Positions 1-8,332 of a DNA stretch of 64,000 nt are shown here, one piece after another; positions within the stretch are counted from its first letter, which is position 1, and each line of letters opens with the position of its first letter. The notes beneath the pieces are model-generated. The model was not told where the DNA came from, ran no database searches, and was given only the letters and a program-made list of their open reading frames with translations. Made by a program: the position numbers and the translations under genes. The DNA is from UBA5078 sp040384465 (GTDB lineage Bacteria; Pseudomonadota; Gammaproteobacteria; Pseudomonadales; Pseudohongiellaceae): NCBI GenBank assembly GCA_040384465.1, contig JAZKJF010000008.1, forward strand, positions 310,001-374,000, written 5' to 3'.

Positions 1-1878
1 ACGACCGTAGCTGTAGGAAAGATACATTGCTTCGTAGCCCGCTTCGAAAATACGCAGACCCAGCTCCGCATCTTCTGTAATGCACCACTCGCCCCAGCCG
101 CCCAGCTCGTCCAGCACTGCACGACGCACCAGCGTCATAGTGCCGTGTTGAATGATGGCGTTACGCTCGTTGCGCGTGATCATGCCAATCTCGAAGAAGC
201 CACGGTATTCCGCGAAGCACATCGATTTGAAAGCATTGTCGTCGTGGTCGCGGTAGTCCTGCGGCGACTGCACGATGGCGATTTTCGGATTCTCGAAAGC
301 ACCAACCAGATCACGCAGCCAGTTCGGCTCCACCTGATAGTCGCTATCGATGGCGGCAATTACTTCGGCATCCTTGTGTGTACGCTCCAGTGCGAAGTTC
401 AGCGCACCGGCTTTAAAGCCTGACAACGGAGCCACGTGGAAGAAGCGGAAACGCTCGCCCAGCTTGGCACAATGCGCTTCCACGGGACGCCAGACAGCCT
501 CGTCACGAGTATTGTTGTCGATGACCAATACTTCGAAATCCGGGTAGTCCAGAGCTGCCAGCGCATCCAGCGTCTCGATCATCATGTCGGCCGGTTCATT
601 GTAAGCAGGCACATGGATCGACACTTTCGGAACGCGGGACAGATTCAGTTGCGTAGGTTTGATCTGACGACGACGCGTGGTGTACCAATGCGCCTCCGCC
701 CACTCGTGAGCTTCCGTCAGCAGAATGGTGATGACACCGAGCATGCCGATGACCAGCAGGACGCCGACAATGAATGAGGTCACGGTCAGATATTGCTGCG
801 AGTAGTCATAGATAATCCAGACCAGCACTGTCGCCGCACCGGAGGCCACCAGCGCCATCAGGCCATGCCCTTTGGTGCGTAGAGTCTGGCTGTTGACGAA
901 GAAGAAACCCAGCATGATGACCGAGCTGAGAATAGAGATCGCCGCCAGCACACGCCAGTCGGGAACGCGCACGATTGGTTCAGCGAAGGAGAACTTGGGA
1001 TTACGTTCGACGTCATAAACGCCCCAGTAAGCTCCCACACCACCTTCGTTCTGGGCTTTCCAGGGCTGGTCGAAAGCTTCCATCAGGAAGTATTCGTAAT
1101 TCTCCTGAGCTGCGCGGTGCAGGAAACGACGCAGGAACAAGGCCTCGTTGGCTTCACTGGCAACCGCCGCTTCACGGGTTCGACCATCAGAAGGCCAGCC
1201 CACTTCACCAATCAGGATAGGCTTGTCAGGGAAAGCGGCTTCCAATTGCTTCATCTTGTCGACGATATACTCTTCGGCCTCATCGACATCGATGCCTTCC
1301 CAGTACGGCAGCATGTGCACGGTCAGGAAGTCGACATGCTCAGCAAGTTCCGGATGACTCAACCACACATGCCAAGGCTCAGCGGTACTGACCGGCTGAG
1401 TGATCTGGCTCTTGACGCGCTCCAGCATCGTGGCCATTTCTTCCACAGTGAATTCGCCACGCAGCGTGGTTTCGTTACCCACCATCACGCGGGTGATGTT
1501 GTCGTAAGTGTTGGCCAGTGCGATACCCGCCTCGATTTCCTGCTGATCGCTTTCGGCGCTGGTACCCAGCCAGATGCCAAGCGTGATATCGAGATCGTGC
1601 TGATCAGCAATCGCGGGGATTTCTGCCAGACTGCGCAAACTGGAGTAGGTACGCAGTGATCGAGCTTTACCAGCCAGCAACTCGACATCCTCACGGATCT
1701 CTTCGGTACTGGGCATAATGTTCAGAATACCGTTCTGATTGGCGCGGAACGGGGAGAAAGCGAAACCACTGATCTGTTCAGGCCAGGGCACGACTTCCGT
1801 AGGACGGTTAATCAGCGCCCACAGTGAAAACGTGACCGCTGCAAACAACAGGGCTACAAGCAAACTCGAAATACGCAT
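1..1878 (-). CDS. GH17-GT2 fusion beta-glucan synthase-like protein (partial, C-terminus off left edge)
   Basis: The first 626 codons of a membrane protein that runs off the left end. An N-terminal membrane anchor is followed by a glycoside hydrolase family 17-like domain with both catalytic glutamates visible (E136 in VGNET, E225 in IGEVGWPS). Several transmembrane segments follow (about 310-400), then a family 2 glycosyltransferase domain with HVPAYNEP, the DSD motif (D511/D513) and TED at 601-603. This order matches the NdvB/NdvC-type proteins that make and branch or cyclise beta-1,3/1,6-glucans from UDP-glucose at the inner membrane. The substrate is inferred from the family. The start at 1878 gives a typical signal-anchor. 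The processive-synthase QxxRW motif would lie beyond the edge and cannot be checked. Confidence 0.85.
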   Translation of the reverse strand, partial: MRISSLLVALLFAAVTFSLWALINRPTEVVPWPEQISGFAFSPFRANQNGILNIMPSTEEIREDVELLAGKARSLRTYSSLRSLAEIPAIADQHDLDITLGIWLGTSAESDQQEIEAGIALANTYDNITRVMVGNETTLRGEFTVEEMATMLERVKSQITQPVSTAEPWHVWLSHPELAEHVDFLTVHMLPYWEGIDVDEAEEYIVDKMKQLEAAFPDKPILIGEVGWPSDGRTREAAVASEANEALFLRRFLHRAAQENYEYFLMEAFDQPWKAQNEGGVGAYWGVYDVERNPKFSFAEPIVRVPDWRVLAAISILSSVIMLGFFFVNSQTLRTKGHGLMALVASGAATVLVWIIYDYSQQYLTVTSFIVGVLLVIGMLGVITILLTEAHEWAEAHWYTTRRRQIKPTQLNLSRVPKVSIHVPAYNEPADMMIETLDALAALDYPDFEVLVIDNNTRDEAVWRPVEAHCAKLGERFRFFHVAPLSGFKAGALNFALERTHKDAEVIAAIDSDYQVEPNWLRDLVGAFENPKIAIVQSPQDYRDHDDNAFKSMCFAEYRGFFEIGMITRNERNAIIQHGTMTLVRRAVLDELGGWGEWCITEDAELGLRIFEAGYEAMYLSYSYGR

Positions 1879-2298
1879 ATTTGGGTATCAGAATAGTTGG
1901 AAGGGGGGGTAGGAACGGCGCGCATCATAGGGTGGCGTCCGAGTGCCGTCAATAGCTCGACAAAGAAAAATATAGTTTGCGAAACGAATTGAAATGGCAC
2001 GACTTTTTTCAGCAAGAGAGAGCATTTTTTCTGCACCAATAATGTCCAGAATTGGCCCTCTCCGCACTGTAAACGTACCGACATGATTCTGTAATCGACC
2101 ATCAGATTTTGACACTTCCCGTTTCGCACAATCACCATGGTCTCCCTTTGCCGAGCCATCTATACTGCACTCTACGCCACTCAAGCTGTATGCAACCTGA
2201 ATGCCAGCATCTTCATAATAAGACCAGCTGAGCAAGACTTAAGTTCCCCCCCGACAACTCGGCGGGATAGCCTGCACGCCCCAGCACCGGAGAAAAAG
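1879..2298. other. Intergenic region between divergent genes
   Basis: This 420-base stretch separates the leftward glucan synthase from the rightward esterase. It is more AT-rich than its surroundings and must hold both promoters. A TTGACA at 2109-2114 resembles a -35 element, but no good -10 hexamer sits at the right distance. Open frames on both strands give unrecognisable peptides without convincing ribosome binding sites, so I call no gene here. Confidence 0.5.
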
Positions 2299-2994
2299 AT
2301 GAAACAATTGATCCTGCATGCGCTTGCATTGTGCTTCTTGACCACCTCAGTCCTCGGTCATGCCGAACGGATAGAAGTGACCCTGAGTGACTCCAGCACA
2401 TTAGCCGTTTATCTGCTCTTCCCCAAAACCGACGTGGATGTCGCATCGCCCTTGGTGATTCTCATGGGTGGCGGCTCCGGCGAAGAAGGCATCGCCAGAG
2501 ACGTACAAGGCGGGGTAGGACAGGATATGGCAGACCGAGGCTGGGTAGTGGCGGCACCTGTCTCCCCCAATGCCCGATCATTTCGAAGCGAGAACAACCG
2601 CTTGATTCCACTTCTTATAGAAGCTTTGCACCAGGACGCTCGCATCGGCAAAGGGAAAACGCTCTTGGCAGGAATATCGAACGGTGGAATGTCCGCGCTT
2701 GAGATAGCAGCGGCAAATCCGCAGCTATACGCAGGAATTATGGCTATACCAGCGCTGATTCCACGTGGTTTGAACCTGAGTCCTCTGGCAGGCATGCCGA
2801 TCTACCTGCGCATTGGCGATCAAGATGAGGCTGGCTGGCAGGACCGCCTGGAGGAAACCGAGGCCGCGCTCAGCGCTGCCGGAGCACAGGTAGATGCGGG
2901 GCTGGTATTCATGTCACCGCACATGTTTGCGATGGAGTGGGAGACGCTCGATCCCTGGCTGCAGACCATATTGCCAGCGACTACGGGCAAATGA
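2299..2994 (+). CDS. Exported alpha/beta-hydrolase (esterase-like)
   Basis: 231 residues with a signal peptide (MKQLILHALALCFLTTSVLG, then HA). The body looks like a small alpha/beta-hydrolase of the dienelactone hydrolase / phospholipase-carboxylesterase type. It has an oxyanion-type GGG turn (about 57-59), a nucleophile elbow GISNGG with S127, candidate acid D174 or D176, and H208 in SPHMF. The start at 2299 is preferred over upstream in-frame codons because GGAGAAA lies just before it and it opens directly into the signal peptide. The substrate is unknown. It stands alone between a divergent glucan synthase and convergent fabV. Confidence 0.75.
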   Translation: MKQLILHALALCFLTTSVLGHAERIEVTLSDSSTLAVYLLFPKTDVDVASPLVILMGGGSGEEGIARDVQGGVGQDMADRGWVVAAPVSPNARSFRSENNRLIPLLIEALHQDARIGKGKTLLAGISNGGMSALEIAAANPQLYAGIMAIPALIPRGLNLSPLAGMPIYLRIGDQDEAGWQDRLEETEAALSAAGAQVDAGLVFMSPHMFAMEWETLDPWLQTILPATTGK

Positions 2995-3026
2995 TCTGCA
3001 GACTGTTGCTGTCTTGAGATGAGGGA

Positions 3027-4211
3027 TTAGAAATTGCTGGAGACCAAGGGTGTGGTCTCAGCATCATAGTCAATACCGACAACACCGAAACCGAAGAGCT
3101 TCAAGAAGTCACTGTTGTAGCCTTTGTAATCAGTTAGTTGTAACAGATTCTCTTCGGTCACTTGAGGCCAGATTGCCTCCACTTTGGCCTGAATGGCGGG
3201 GTTCAGCTCTTTGTCATCGACACGGAAACGGCCGACGTCATCAAGCCTTGGACTGGCGCTGTAGAGACACTCCGTGAAGAGGCGCTGAATCTGCTCGATA
3301 CACCCCTCGTTACTCCCCTCCTCCTTCATGACCTTGATCAGAATCGACAGGTACAACGGCATGACAGGAATCGCCGAACTGGCCTGTGTGACGAGCGCCT
3401 TGAGCACCGCAACACGAGCGACGCCAGCGACTGCTTGGAGACTGCCATTGATAGCGCGTGCAGCCCGATCCAGATCTTCTTTTGCCTTGCCGATAGTCGC
3501 GTGGCCGTAGATAGGCCAAGTCAGTTTGTCACCCAGATAGGTGTAGGCCACGGTCTGACAGCCAGTGGCCAGCAAATCGGCTTCCTTGAGAGCTTTCATC
3601 CACAGCTCCCAATCTTCTCCTCCCATGACTTTGACAGTCGCGGCAATCTCTTCATTACTGGCTGGTTCGACGGAGATATCACTGATTTTCAATGTATCAG
3701 TATTCAGGTTCTTGGCAGTGTAGGCTGCACCGATCGGTTTGAGCACAGAGGAATACACCTCACCGGAGACCGGATCGGTACGGCGAGGCGCTGCCAGACT
3801 ATAGACCACCAGGTCCACCTTGCCGATGCCATTCTTCAGGAGTGCGACCACCTGTTCTTTGCAGGCCGTGGAAAATGCATCGCCATTGATGGTGTGTGCA
3901 TAGAGACCTTCTGCAGCAGCGGCATCATGGAAAGCGGCTGTATTGTAGTAACCAGCGGACGCAGTCTTGGTATCCGTTGGTGGTTTCTCGAAACAGACCC
4001 CCAAAGTCTTCGCACCACTGCCAAATGCTGCGGTGATGCGAGAAGCGAGACCATAGCCCGTTGAGCATCCGAGCACGAGAACAGTCTTCGGCCCCGTGGC
4101 AACCTGACCTTGCGCTTTGGTGAAAGCGATTTGCTCCTGTACATTGGCCGCACAGCCCTGAGGATGCGCATTGATACAAATGAAACCGCGAACTTTAGGC
4201 TTGATAATCAT
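3027..4211 (-). CDS. fabV: Enoyl-[acyl-carrier-protein] reductase FabV
   Basis: 394 residues, the usual FabV length. FabV catalyses the NADH-dependent last step of each fatty-acid elongation cycle, reducing the trans-2-enoyl thioester in the cytoplasm. The N-terminus MIIKPKVRGF is the family hallmark, VLVLGCSTGYG (44-54) is the dinucleotide-binding turn, and the catalytic pair Y235-x8-K244 falls at the numbering known for the family. The ATG at 4211 was chosen because it starts this hallmark sequence; a nine-residue upstream extension is not family-like. FabV enzymes are typically insensitive to triclosan, unlike FabI. The gene is monocistronic, converging with the esterase. Confidence 0.97.
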   Translation of the reverse strand: MIIKPKVRGFICINAHPQGCAANVQEQIAFTKAQGQVATGPKTVLVLGCSTGYGLASRITAAFGSGAKTLGVCFEKPPTDTKTASAGYYNTAAFHDAAAAEGLYAHTINGDAFSTACKEQVVALLKNGIGKVDLVVYSLAAPRRTDPVSGEVYSSVLKPIGAAYTAKNLNTDTLKISDISVEPASNEEIAATVKVMGGEDWELWMKALKEADLLATGCQTVAYTYLGDKLTWPIYGHATIGKAKEDLDRAARAINGSLQAVAGVARVAVLKALVTQASSAIPVMPLYLSILIKVMKEEGSNEGCIEQIQRLFTECLYSASPRLDDVGRFRVDDKELNPAIQAKVEAIWPQVTEENLLQLTDYKGYNSDFLKLFGFGVVGIDYDAETTPLVSSNF

Positions 4212-4385
4212 GAATCGTCCTGTGTCTGAATTTGACAATAACGCGGCCGACGAAGGAAGTGACCTTTGTCGGCGCGATCAAAGGCGGCCATTATAGTGCT
4301 GCAGAGAGGAGAAAACAGAGCTTTTTCCTATCTGATTCCCCTGAACATCAAGATATTGCACAGCAGGAAGAGACTTACTTCTTTG

Positions 4386-4414
4386 TTGACAACTTTCAGC
4401 GAAGGCGGCATAGT
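4386..4414 (+). promoter_or_regulatory. Sigma-70-like promoter, likely for rpsT
   Basis: A perfect TTGACA (4386-4391), a 17-base spacer and CATAGT (4409-4414, four of six consensus bases) lie about 135 bases before rpsT. The rest of the fabV-rpsT gap (4212-4548) holds no gene. The rpsT leader includes a short palindrome, CTGAACTGTTCAG, near 4504-4516. Confidence 0.6.
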
Positions 4415-4548
4415 GTCGCCCTCAAATTCGGCTACCGAAAGTTAATCTTTTCGTCGTCCATTCAGCAAAATTGAAGCTGGGCTTGCCGTGATCCGTATCA
4501 ACACTGAACTGTTCAGACCGAACAGCACATGCAACAAAGGAGCACCAG

Positions 4549-4818
4549 TTGGCTAACTCTGCACAAGCTCAAAAGCGCGCCCGTCAAGGCGAAGTTCGTC
4601 GTCGTCACAACGCGAGCTTTCGCTCAATGGTTCGTACTTACCTGAAGAAAGTGATTGCCGGAATCCAGACCGGTAACTACGAAACGGCAACAGCTGCATA
4701 CAATGCCGCAGTGCCTGTTATTGATCGTATGGCAGACAAGGGAATTATTCACAAGAATAAGGCAGCGCGTCACAAGAGCCGCCTCAATACTGCGATTCTC
4801 GCGTTGAAAGCCGCCTGA
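4549..4818 (+). CDS. rpsT: 30S ribosomal protein S20
   Basis: 89-residue basic protein that binds 16S rRNA in the 30S body. The sequence (ANSAQAQKRARQGEVRRRHN, then LNTAILALKAA at the end) is plainly S20. The start codon is TTG at 4549, with AAAGGAG at 4536-4542 and a 6-base spacing. A UUG start is also found in Escherichia coli rpsT, where S20 represses its own translation; the same control is plausible here but is inferred. The gene is followed by two hairpins and converges with proB. Confidence 0.98.
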   Translation: MANSAQAQKRARQGEVRRRHNASFRSMVRTYLKKVIAGIQTGNYETATAAYNAAVPVIDRMADKGIIHKNKAARHKSRLNTAILALKAA

Positions 4819-4829
4819 ATAGAGCCAAC

Positions 4830-4862
4830 ATCCTGACGCTTAGCTGATCAGCGCGTCAGGAT
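4830..4862. repeat. Inverted repeat after rpsT
   Basis: Perfect 10-bp arms, ATCCTGACGC at 4830-4839 and its complement at 4853-4862, with a 13-base loop, directly after the rpsT stop. There is no T-run, so alone it is not an intrinsic terminator. It may protect the 3' end or assist the terminator just downstream. Confidence 0.55.
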
Positions 4863-4879
4863 AGGATGCAGTAGAAAAT

Positions 4880-4906
4880 AAAAAACCGGCTTAAGCCGGT
4901 TTTTTC
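4880..4906. terminator. Bidirectional Rho-independent terminator between rpsT and proB
   Basis: AAAAACCGGC, a TTAA loop, then GCCGGTTTTTT. The GC stem is flanked by A and T runs, so it can end transcription of rpsT on the plus strand and of the obgE-proB transcript on the minus strand. Confidence 0.85.
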
Positions 4907-4934
4907 ATGCCTGCGAAAAAGTCGCCTGGAACTG

Positions 4935-6053
4935 CTACTCCACAAGCACCATATTATCTCGATGAATCACTTCCTGCTCACCTGAATAGCCAAGCAATTC
5001 TTCAATACGATCACTGCTGCAACGCAGCAAACGACCAATCTCCTTGCTGTCATAATTCACGAGACCACGGGCAATTTCCTGCCCTTGCTCATCCACACAG
5101 GTCACTACTTCGCCGCGATCAAAACTACCTTTCGCAGAAATCACGCCCACTGGAAGCAGGCTGCGACCAGAGTTTTTCAAGACATTCACCGCACCTGCAT
5201 CAATCACGAGCTGCCCTTTGGCCTTGAGCTGCCCCGCGAGCCACTGTTTGCGAGCTGCTACCGGTTGTTTTTCAGGCAGCAGCAGCGTCCCAATCTCCTC
5301 ACCTTGCGCCAGACGTACCAGCACGTTGGCTTCGCGACCATTGGCGATAATGGTACAGGCACCGGAGCGTGCCGCCAGCTTGGCAGCAGACACTTTGGTG
5401 ATCATGCCACCACGCCCAACATTGTTACTGGTCCCAGCCATCGCGGCCAGAGTGGGGTCGCCCGCCATCGCAGTACTGATCACCGGGGCATCAGGGTTCT
5501 GACGCGGATCGGACTGATGCAGGCCTTTCTGATCCGTAAGAATCACGAGAGCATCGGCATTGACGAGATTGGCGACCAGAGCACCCAGCGTATCGTTATC
5601 ACCAAAACACAATTCGGCAGTTGCAACGGTATCGTTCTCGTTGATAACAGGCACCACTTTCATGCTCACCAAGGTAGTCAGCGTGCTGCGAGCATTGAGA
5701 TAGCGAGTGCGATTGGAGAGATCATCGTGGGTCAGCAGTATCTGCGCGGTATGCACGCCATATTGCATGAAGCAGCTTTCGTAGGTCTGAATGAGCCCCA
5801 TCTGCCCGACCGCTGCAGCGGCCTGTTGCAAGTGAATCTCTTTCGGCCTCTTCTTCAAGCCCAATCTCGCGACACCCTCGGCTACTGCGCCGGAGGACAC
5901 CAGCACGACTTGAATACCCTGACGCTGCAGTGTGACAAGCTGATTCACCCAGGCCGCTATGGCGTCCTTGTCAAGCCCTAGACCATTGTTGGTGATCAGC
6001 GAACTGCCAATTTTGACAACCCAGCATCGTGTTTTAAGCAGATCTTTACGCAT
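4935..6053 (-). CDS. proB: Glutamate 5-kinase
   Basis: 372 residues. ProB phosphorylates L-glutamate with ATP to gamma-glutamyl phosphate, the committed step of proline synthesis. An amino-acid kinase domain (WVVKIGSSLI near residue 11, SSGAVAEG, NENDTV, and a GRGGM-TK segment) is followed by a C-terminal PUA domain (about 280-360). This is the full-length architecture, in which feedback inhibition by proline is usual. It lies 54 bases after obgE on the same strand, an arrangement common in gammaproteobacteria, and is probably co-transcribed with it. No proA is present in the window. Confidence 0.97.
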   Translation of the reverse strand: MRKDLLKTRCWVVKIGSSLITNNGLGLDKDAIAAWVNQLVTLQRQGIQVVLVSSGAVAEGVARLGLKKRPKEIHLQQAAAAVGQMGLIQTYESCFMQYGVHTAQILLTHDDLSNRTRYLNARSTLTTLVSMKVVPVINENDTVATAELCFGDNDTLGALVANLVNADALVILTDQKGLHQSDPRQNPDAPVISTAMAGDPTLAAMAGTSNNVGRGGMITKVSAAKLAARSGACTIIANGREANVLVRLAQGEEIGTLLLPEKQPVAARKQWLAGQLKAKGQLVIDAGAVNVLKNSGRSLLPVGVISAKGSFDRGEVVTCVDEQGQEIARGLVNYDSKEIGRLLRCSSDRIEELLGYSGEQEVIHRDNMVLVE

Positions 6054-6107
6054 CGCGCTGCAAACTCATTCCAGATTATTACGACAAGCCAGCTGCCTGG
6101 CCCCTGC

Positions 6108-7274
6108 TCAGAAATCTTCCTCTTCCAGATCATCGTCGAGCAGGTCGTCGCCATCCGCCTGCCTGCTCGCACGACTGTTTTCAATGCTCTTGCGAATCTC
6201 GTATTCCATTTCGCGATCCAGCTCAGCCTGAGCTTCCTGGTAATCAGGGTCTTCCAGCAGGCGTTTGCGATGCTCTTCGACAGAGACCATGATCGCTTGA
6301 CACAAATCTGGACAACCTTCGCCACTGATGGCGGTAATCTTGAAGACCTTTCCCTTCCACTTAAGCTCGCGGACCAGACGCTTAACCAGTTTCTCTCGCT
6401 CCTCCTCGGGAATCAGGTCGAATTTGTTCAACACCAGCCAGCGCTCTTTCTTGGCCAGCGTTGGACTGAATTTCTCCAGCTCTTCCGCAATTTTGCGCGC
6501 GTGATGCACAGGATCGGAATCGTCGAGGGGTGCAACATCGAGGAGATGCAGGAGCAAGCGGGTACGAGAAAGGTGTTTGAGGAAACGAAATCCCAAGCCG
6601 GCGCCTTCAGAGGCCCCCTCAATGACACCGGGGATATCGGCCATCACGAAACTGCGTTCGGCACTCACGCGCACCACACCTAGGTTCGGCACCAGAGTGG
6701 TAAAGGGGTAGTCAGCAACCTTGGGCTTGGCAGAGGATACCGCTCGAATGAGAGTGGACTTGCCAGCGTTAGGCATACCCAGCAAACCAACATCCGCAAG
6801 CACCTTCAACTGCAGCTGCAACACGCGAAACTCGCCCGGAGTGCCATTGGTCGTCTTGGTAGGAGTTCGATTGGTGCTGGACTTGAAGCGGGTGTTACCC
6901 AGGCCATGAATCCCGCCCTTGGCGACCAGAACCATTTGCCCATCCAACGATATGTCAGCAATCAGCTCCTCGGTATCTGAGTCCACGACGCTGGTGCCCA
7001 CAGGAACACGTACGACCAGATCCTCGCCACTGCGACCGGTACACCCCTTGCTACCTCCCCCCATTCCCGATTGCGCGCGATACTGAGGTTGGTAGCGGAA
7101 GTCCACCAGCGTATTGAGAGAACTGTCACCCATCAAATGGACACTCCCTCCGTCGCCGCCATCACCACCATTGGGACCACCCTTGGCGATGAATTTCTCC
7201 CTGCGAAAGCTCATGCAGCCATTGCCACCCTTGCCAGCTTCTACAGTTATCTCGGCTTCATCAACGAACTTCAT
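6108..7274 (-). CDS. obgE: GTPase Obg
   Basis: 388 residues. It has a glycine-rich Obg fold (1-158; KGGPNGGDGGDGGSVHLMGD region), then a GTPase domain with P-loop GMPNAGKST (166-174), DIPG, NKFD and SA motifs, and a strongly acidic C-terminal tail ending DDDLEEEDF. It is an essential large-subunit ribosome-assembly and stress GTPase. The gene follows rplU-rpmA, separated by a 166-base gap holding a terminator, so obgE may depend on read-through or on its own promoter. Confidence 0.97.
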   Translation of the reverse strand: MKFVDEAEITVEAGKGGNGCMSFRREKFIAKGGPNGGDGGDGGSVHLMGDSSLNTLVDFRYQPQYRAQSGMGGGSKGCTGRSGEDLVVRVPVGTSVVDSDTEELIADISLDGQMVLVAKGGIHGLGNTRFKSSTNRTPTKTTNGTPGEFRVLQLQLKVLADVGLLGMPNAGKSTLIRAVSSAKPKVADYPFTTLVPNLGVVRVSAERSFVMADIPGVIEGASEGAGLGFRFLKHLSRTRLLLHLLDVAPLDDSDPVHHARKIAEELEKFSPTLAKKERWLVLNKFDLIPEEEREKLVKRLVRELKWKGKVFKITAISGEGCPDLCQAIMVSVEEHRKRLLEDPDYQEAQAELDREMEYEIRKSIENSRASRQADGDDLLDDDLEEEDF

Positions 7275-7350
7275 GTCATACCTGCCAGATCAGAAGACAG
7301 TGCGCCCTCTGCAAAATAATACACTCGGAATGGACCCGAAAGCCCATACA

Positions 7351-7380
7351 AAAAAGCCCCGTCGGATGACGAGGCTTTTT
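7351..7380 (-). terminator. Rho-independent terminator after rplU-rpmA
   Basis: Arms AAAAAGCCCCGTC and GACGAGGCTTTTT flank a GGAT loop. The single mismatch is C:A on the plus strand but becomes a G:U wobble in the minus-strand RNA. The stem is therefore better for leftward transcripts coming from rplU-rpmA. It lies between rpmA and obgE and is followed on that strand by a T-run. Confidence 0.8.
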
Positions 7381-7440
7381 AGGCTTCAGCGGATCAGAAA
7401 ATGACTGACGCGCCGAAGAAACAACCAGAACAGCGCCTGA

Positions 7441-7698
7441 TCAGGCAGGAACGATACTGACGAACTTCCTGCGCTCAGGGCCTTTCACTTCAAATTTGAC
7501 CTTGCCGTGCACGGTTGCAAAAATCGTGTGATCTTTGCCCAGACCGACGTTGACGCCGGGGTGGAAATGCGTGCCGCGCTGACGCACGATGATGTTTCCT
7601 GCCAACACATCCTCACCACCGAATCGCTTGACACCAAGTCGCTTCGACTGGGAATCGCGGCCGTTACTGGTACTACCACCTGCTTTTTTATGAGCCAT
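7441..7698 (-). CDS. rpmA: 50S ribosomal protein L27
   Basis: 85 residues beginning MAHKKAGGSTSNGRDSQSKR, the standard L27 N-terminus that reaches toward the peptidyl-transferase centre. The rest (LGVKRFGGEDVLAGNIIVRQ) is fully typical. It starts 30 bases after the rplU stop on the same strand and forms the conserved rplU-rpmA operon. Confidence 0.98.
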   Translation of the reverse strand: MAHKKAGGSTSNGRDSQSKRLGVKRFGGEDVLAGNIIVRQRGTHFHPGVNVGLGKDHTIFATVHGKVKFEVKGPERRKFVSIVPA

Positions 7699-7728
7699 TT
7701 GTCTACTCCTGCCAGCTTACGCCCGACG

Positions 7729-8040
7729 TTATGCTGAAATACCTGTGATCTTGACTTCAGTAAACCACTGTCTGTGGCCCTGATGTTTCAGGTGGTGCTT
7801 ACGACGACGGAATTTCAGAATCGTCACTTTCTTCGCACGGCCTTGAGAGACCACTTCTGCGGTGACTTTGCTGCCTTCCACATAAGGAGCGCCAATTTTG
7901 ACAGACTCGCCTTCGCCAACCATCAACACCTTGTCAAAACTGACTTGTTCACCTGTAGCGGCTTCCAGTTTCTCCAGCTTGAGGGTTTCACCCTCTACAA
8001 CTCGGTGTTGCTTGCCACCACTTTCAATTACCGCGTACAT
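7729..8040 (-). CDS. rplU: 50S ribosomal protein L21
   Basis: 103 residues starting MYAVIESGGKQHRV, the canonical L21 N-terminus; the ATG at 8040 was chosen for that reason. The C-terminal RRRKHHLKHQGHRQ segment is the usual basic rRNA-binding end. L21 binds 23S rRNA. It is the first gene of rplU-rpmA, transcribed away from ispB. Confidence 0.98.
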   Translation of the reverse strand: MYAVIESGGKQHRVVEGETLKLEKLEAATGEQVSFDKVLMVGEGESVKIGAPYVEGSKVTAEVVSQGRAKKVTILKFRRRKHHLKHQGHRQWFTEVKITGISA

Positions 8041-8123
8041 AAATAACTCCACATTGGGTATAGCTTTGAATTCTGCGAGCACCGGGCCAAATCGTCTACC
8101 CAGCGGTGCCTATAGGGGCGGGC

Positions 8124-8152
8124 ATTTTACGGGAACATCCAAACAGAGGCAA
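8124..8152 (-). promoter_or_regulatory. Sigma-70-like promoter for rplU-rpmA
   Basis: Read on the minus strand, TTGCCT (8147-8152), 17 bases, then TAAAAT (8124-8129). It lies about 85 bases before the rplU start, in the 292-base rplU-ispB divergent region. Confidence 0.6.
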
Positions 8153-8221
8153 GCCTGCTTTAGACAATTTATAGGCCTCAGCCTCAGCACTTATCCAGAG
8201 AGGGTTGACGCTGTCCTTGCC

Positions 8222-8250
8222 TTGACAGCCTCAGACTTCGCCCCTAGCAT
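8222..8250 (+). promoter_or_regulatory. Sigma-70-like promoter for ispB
   Basis: A perfect TTGACA (8222-8227), a 17-base spacer and TAGCAT (8245-8250), about 80 bases before the ispB start codon. It overlaps neither coding sequence. Confidence 0.6.
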
Positions 8251-8332
8251 GCAGGCACAATTTTGCGATGCCCTTATTGCCCCGTGTATTCCAACAGCAA
8301 TAGCAGGCAGCAGGACCTTTCACGGTAGTCCC

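Noticed and set aside
1888..2235. A 115-codon minus-strand frame in the glucan synthase/esterase gap
   Set aside because: There is no convincing ribosome binding site or family, and it overlaps the expected promoters of both neighbours.
3162..4064. A 300-codon plus-strand frame inside fabV
   Set aside because: It is antisense to fabV, which has exact catalytic residues and length.
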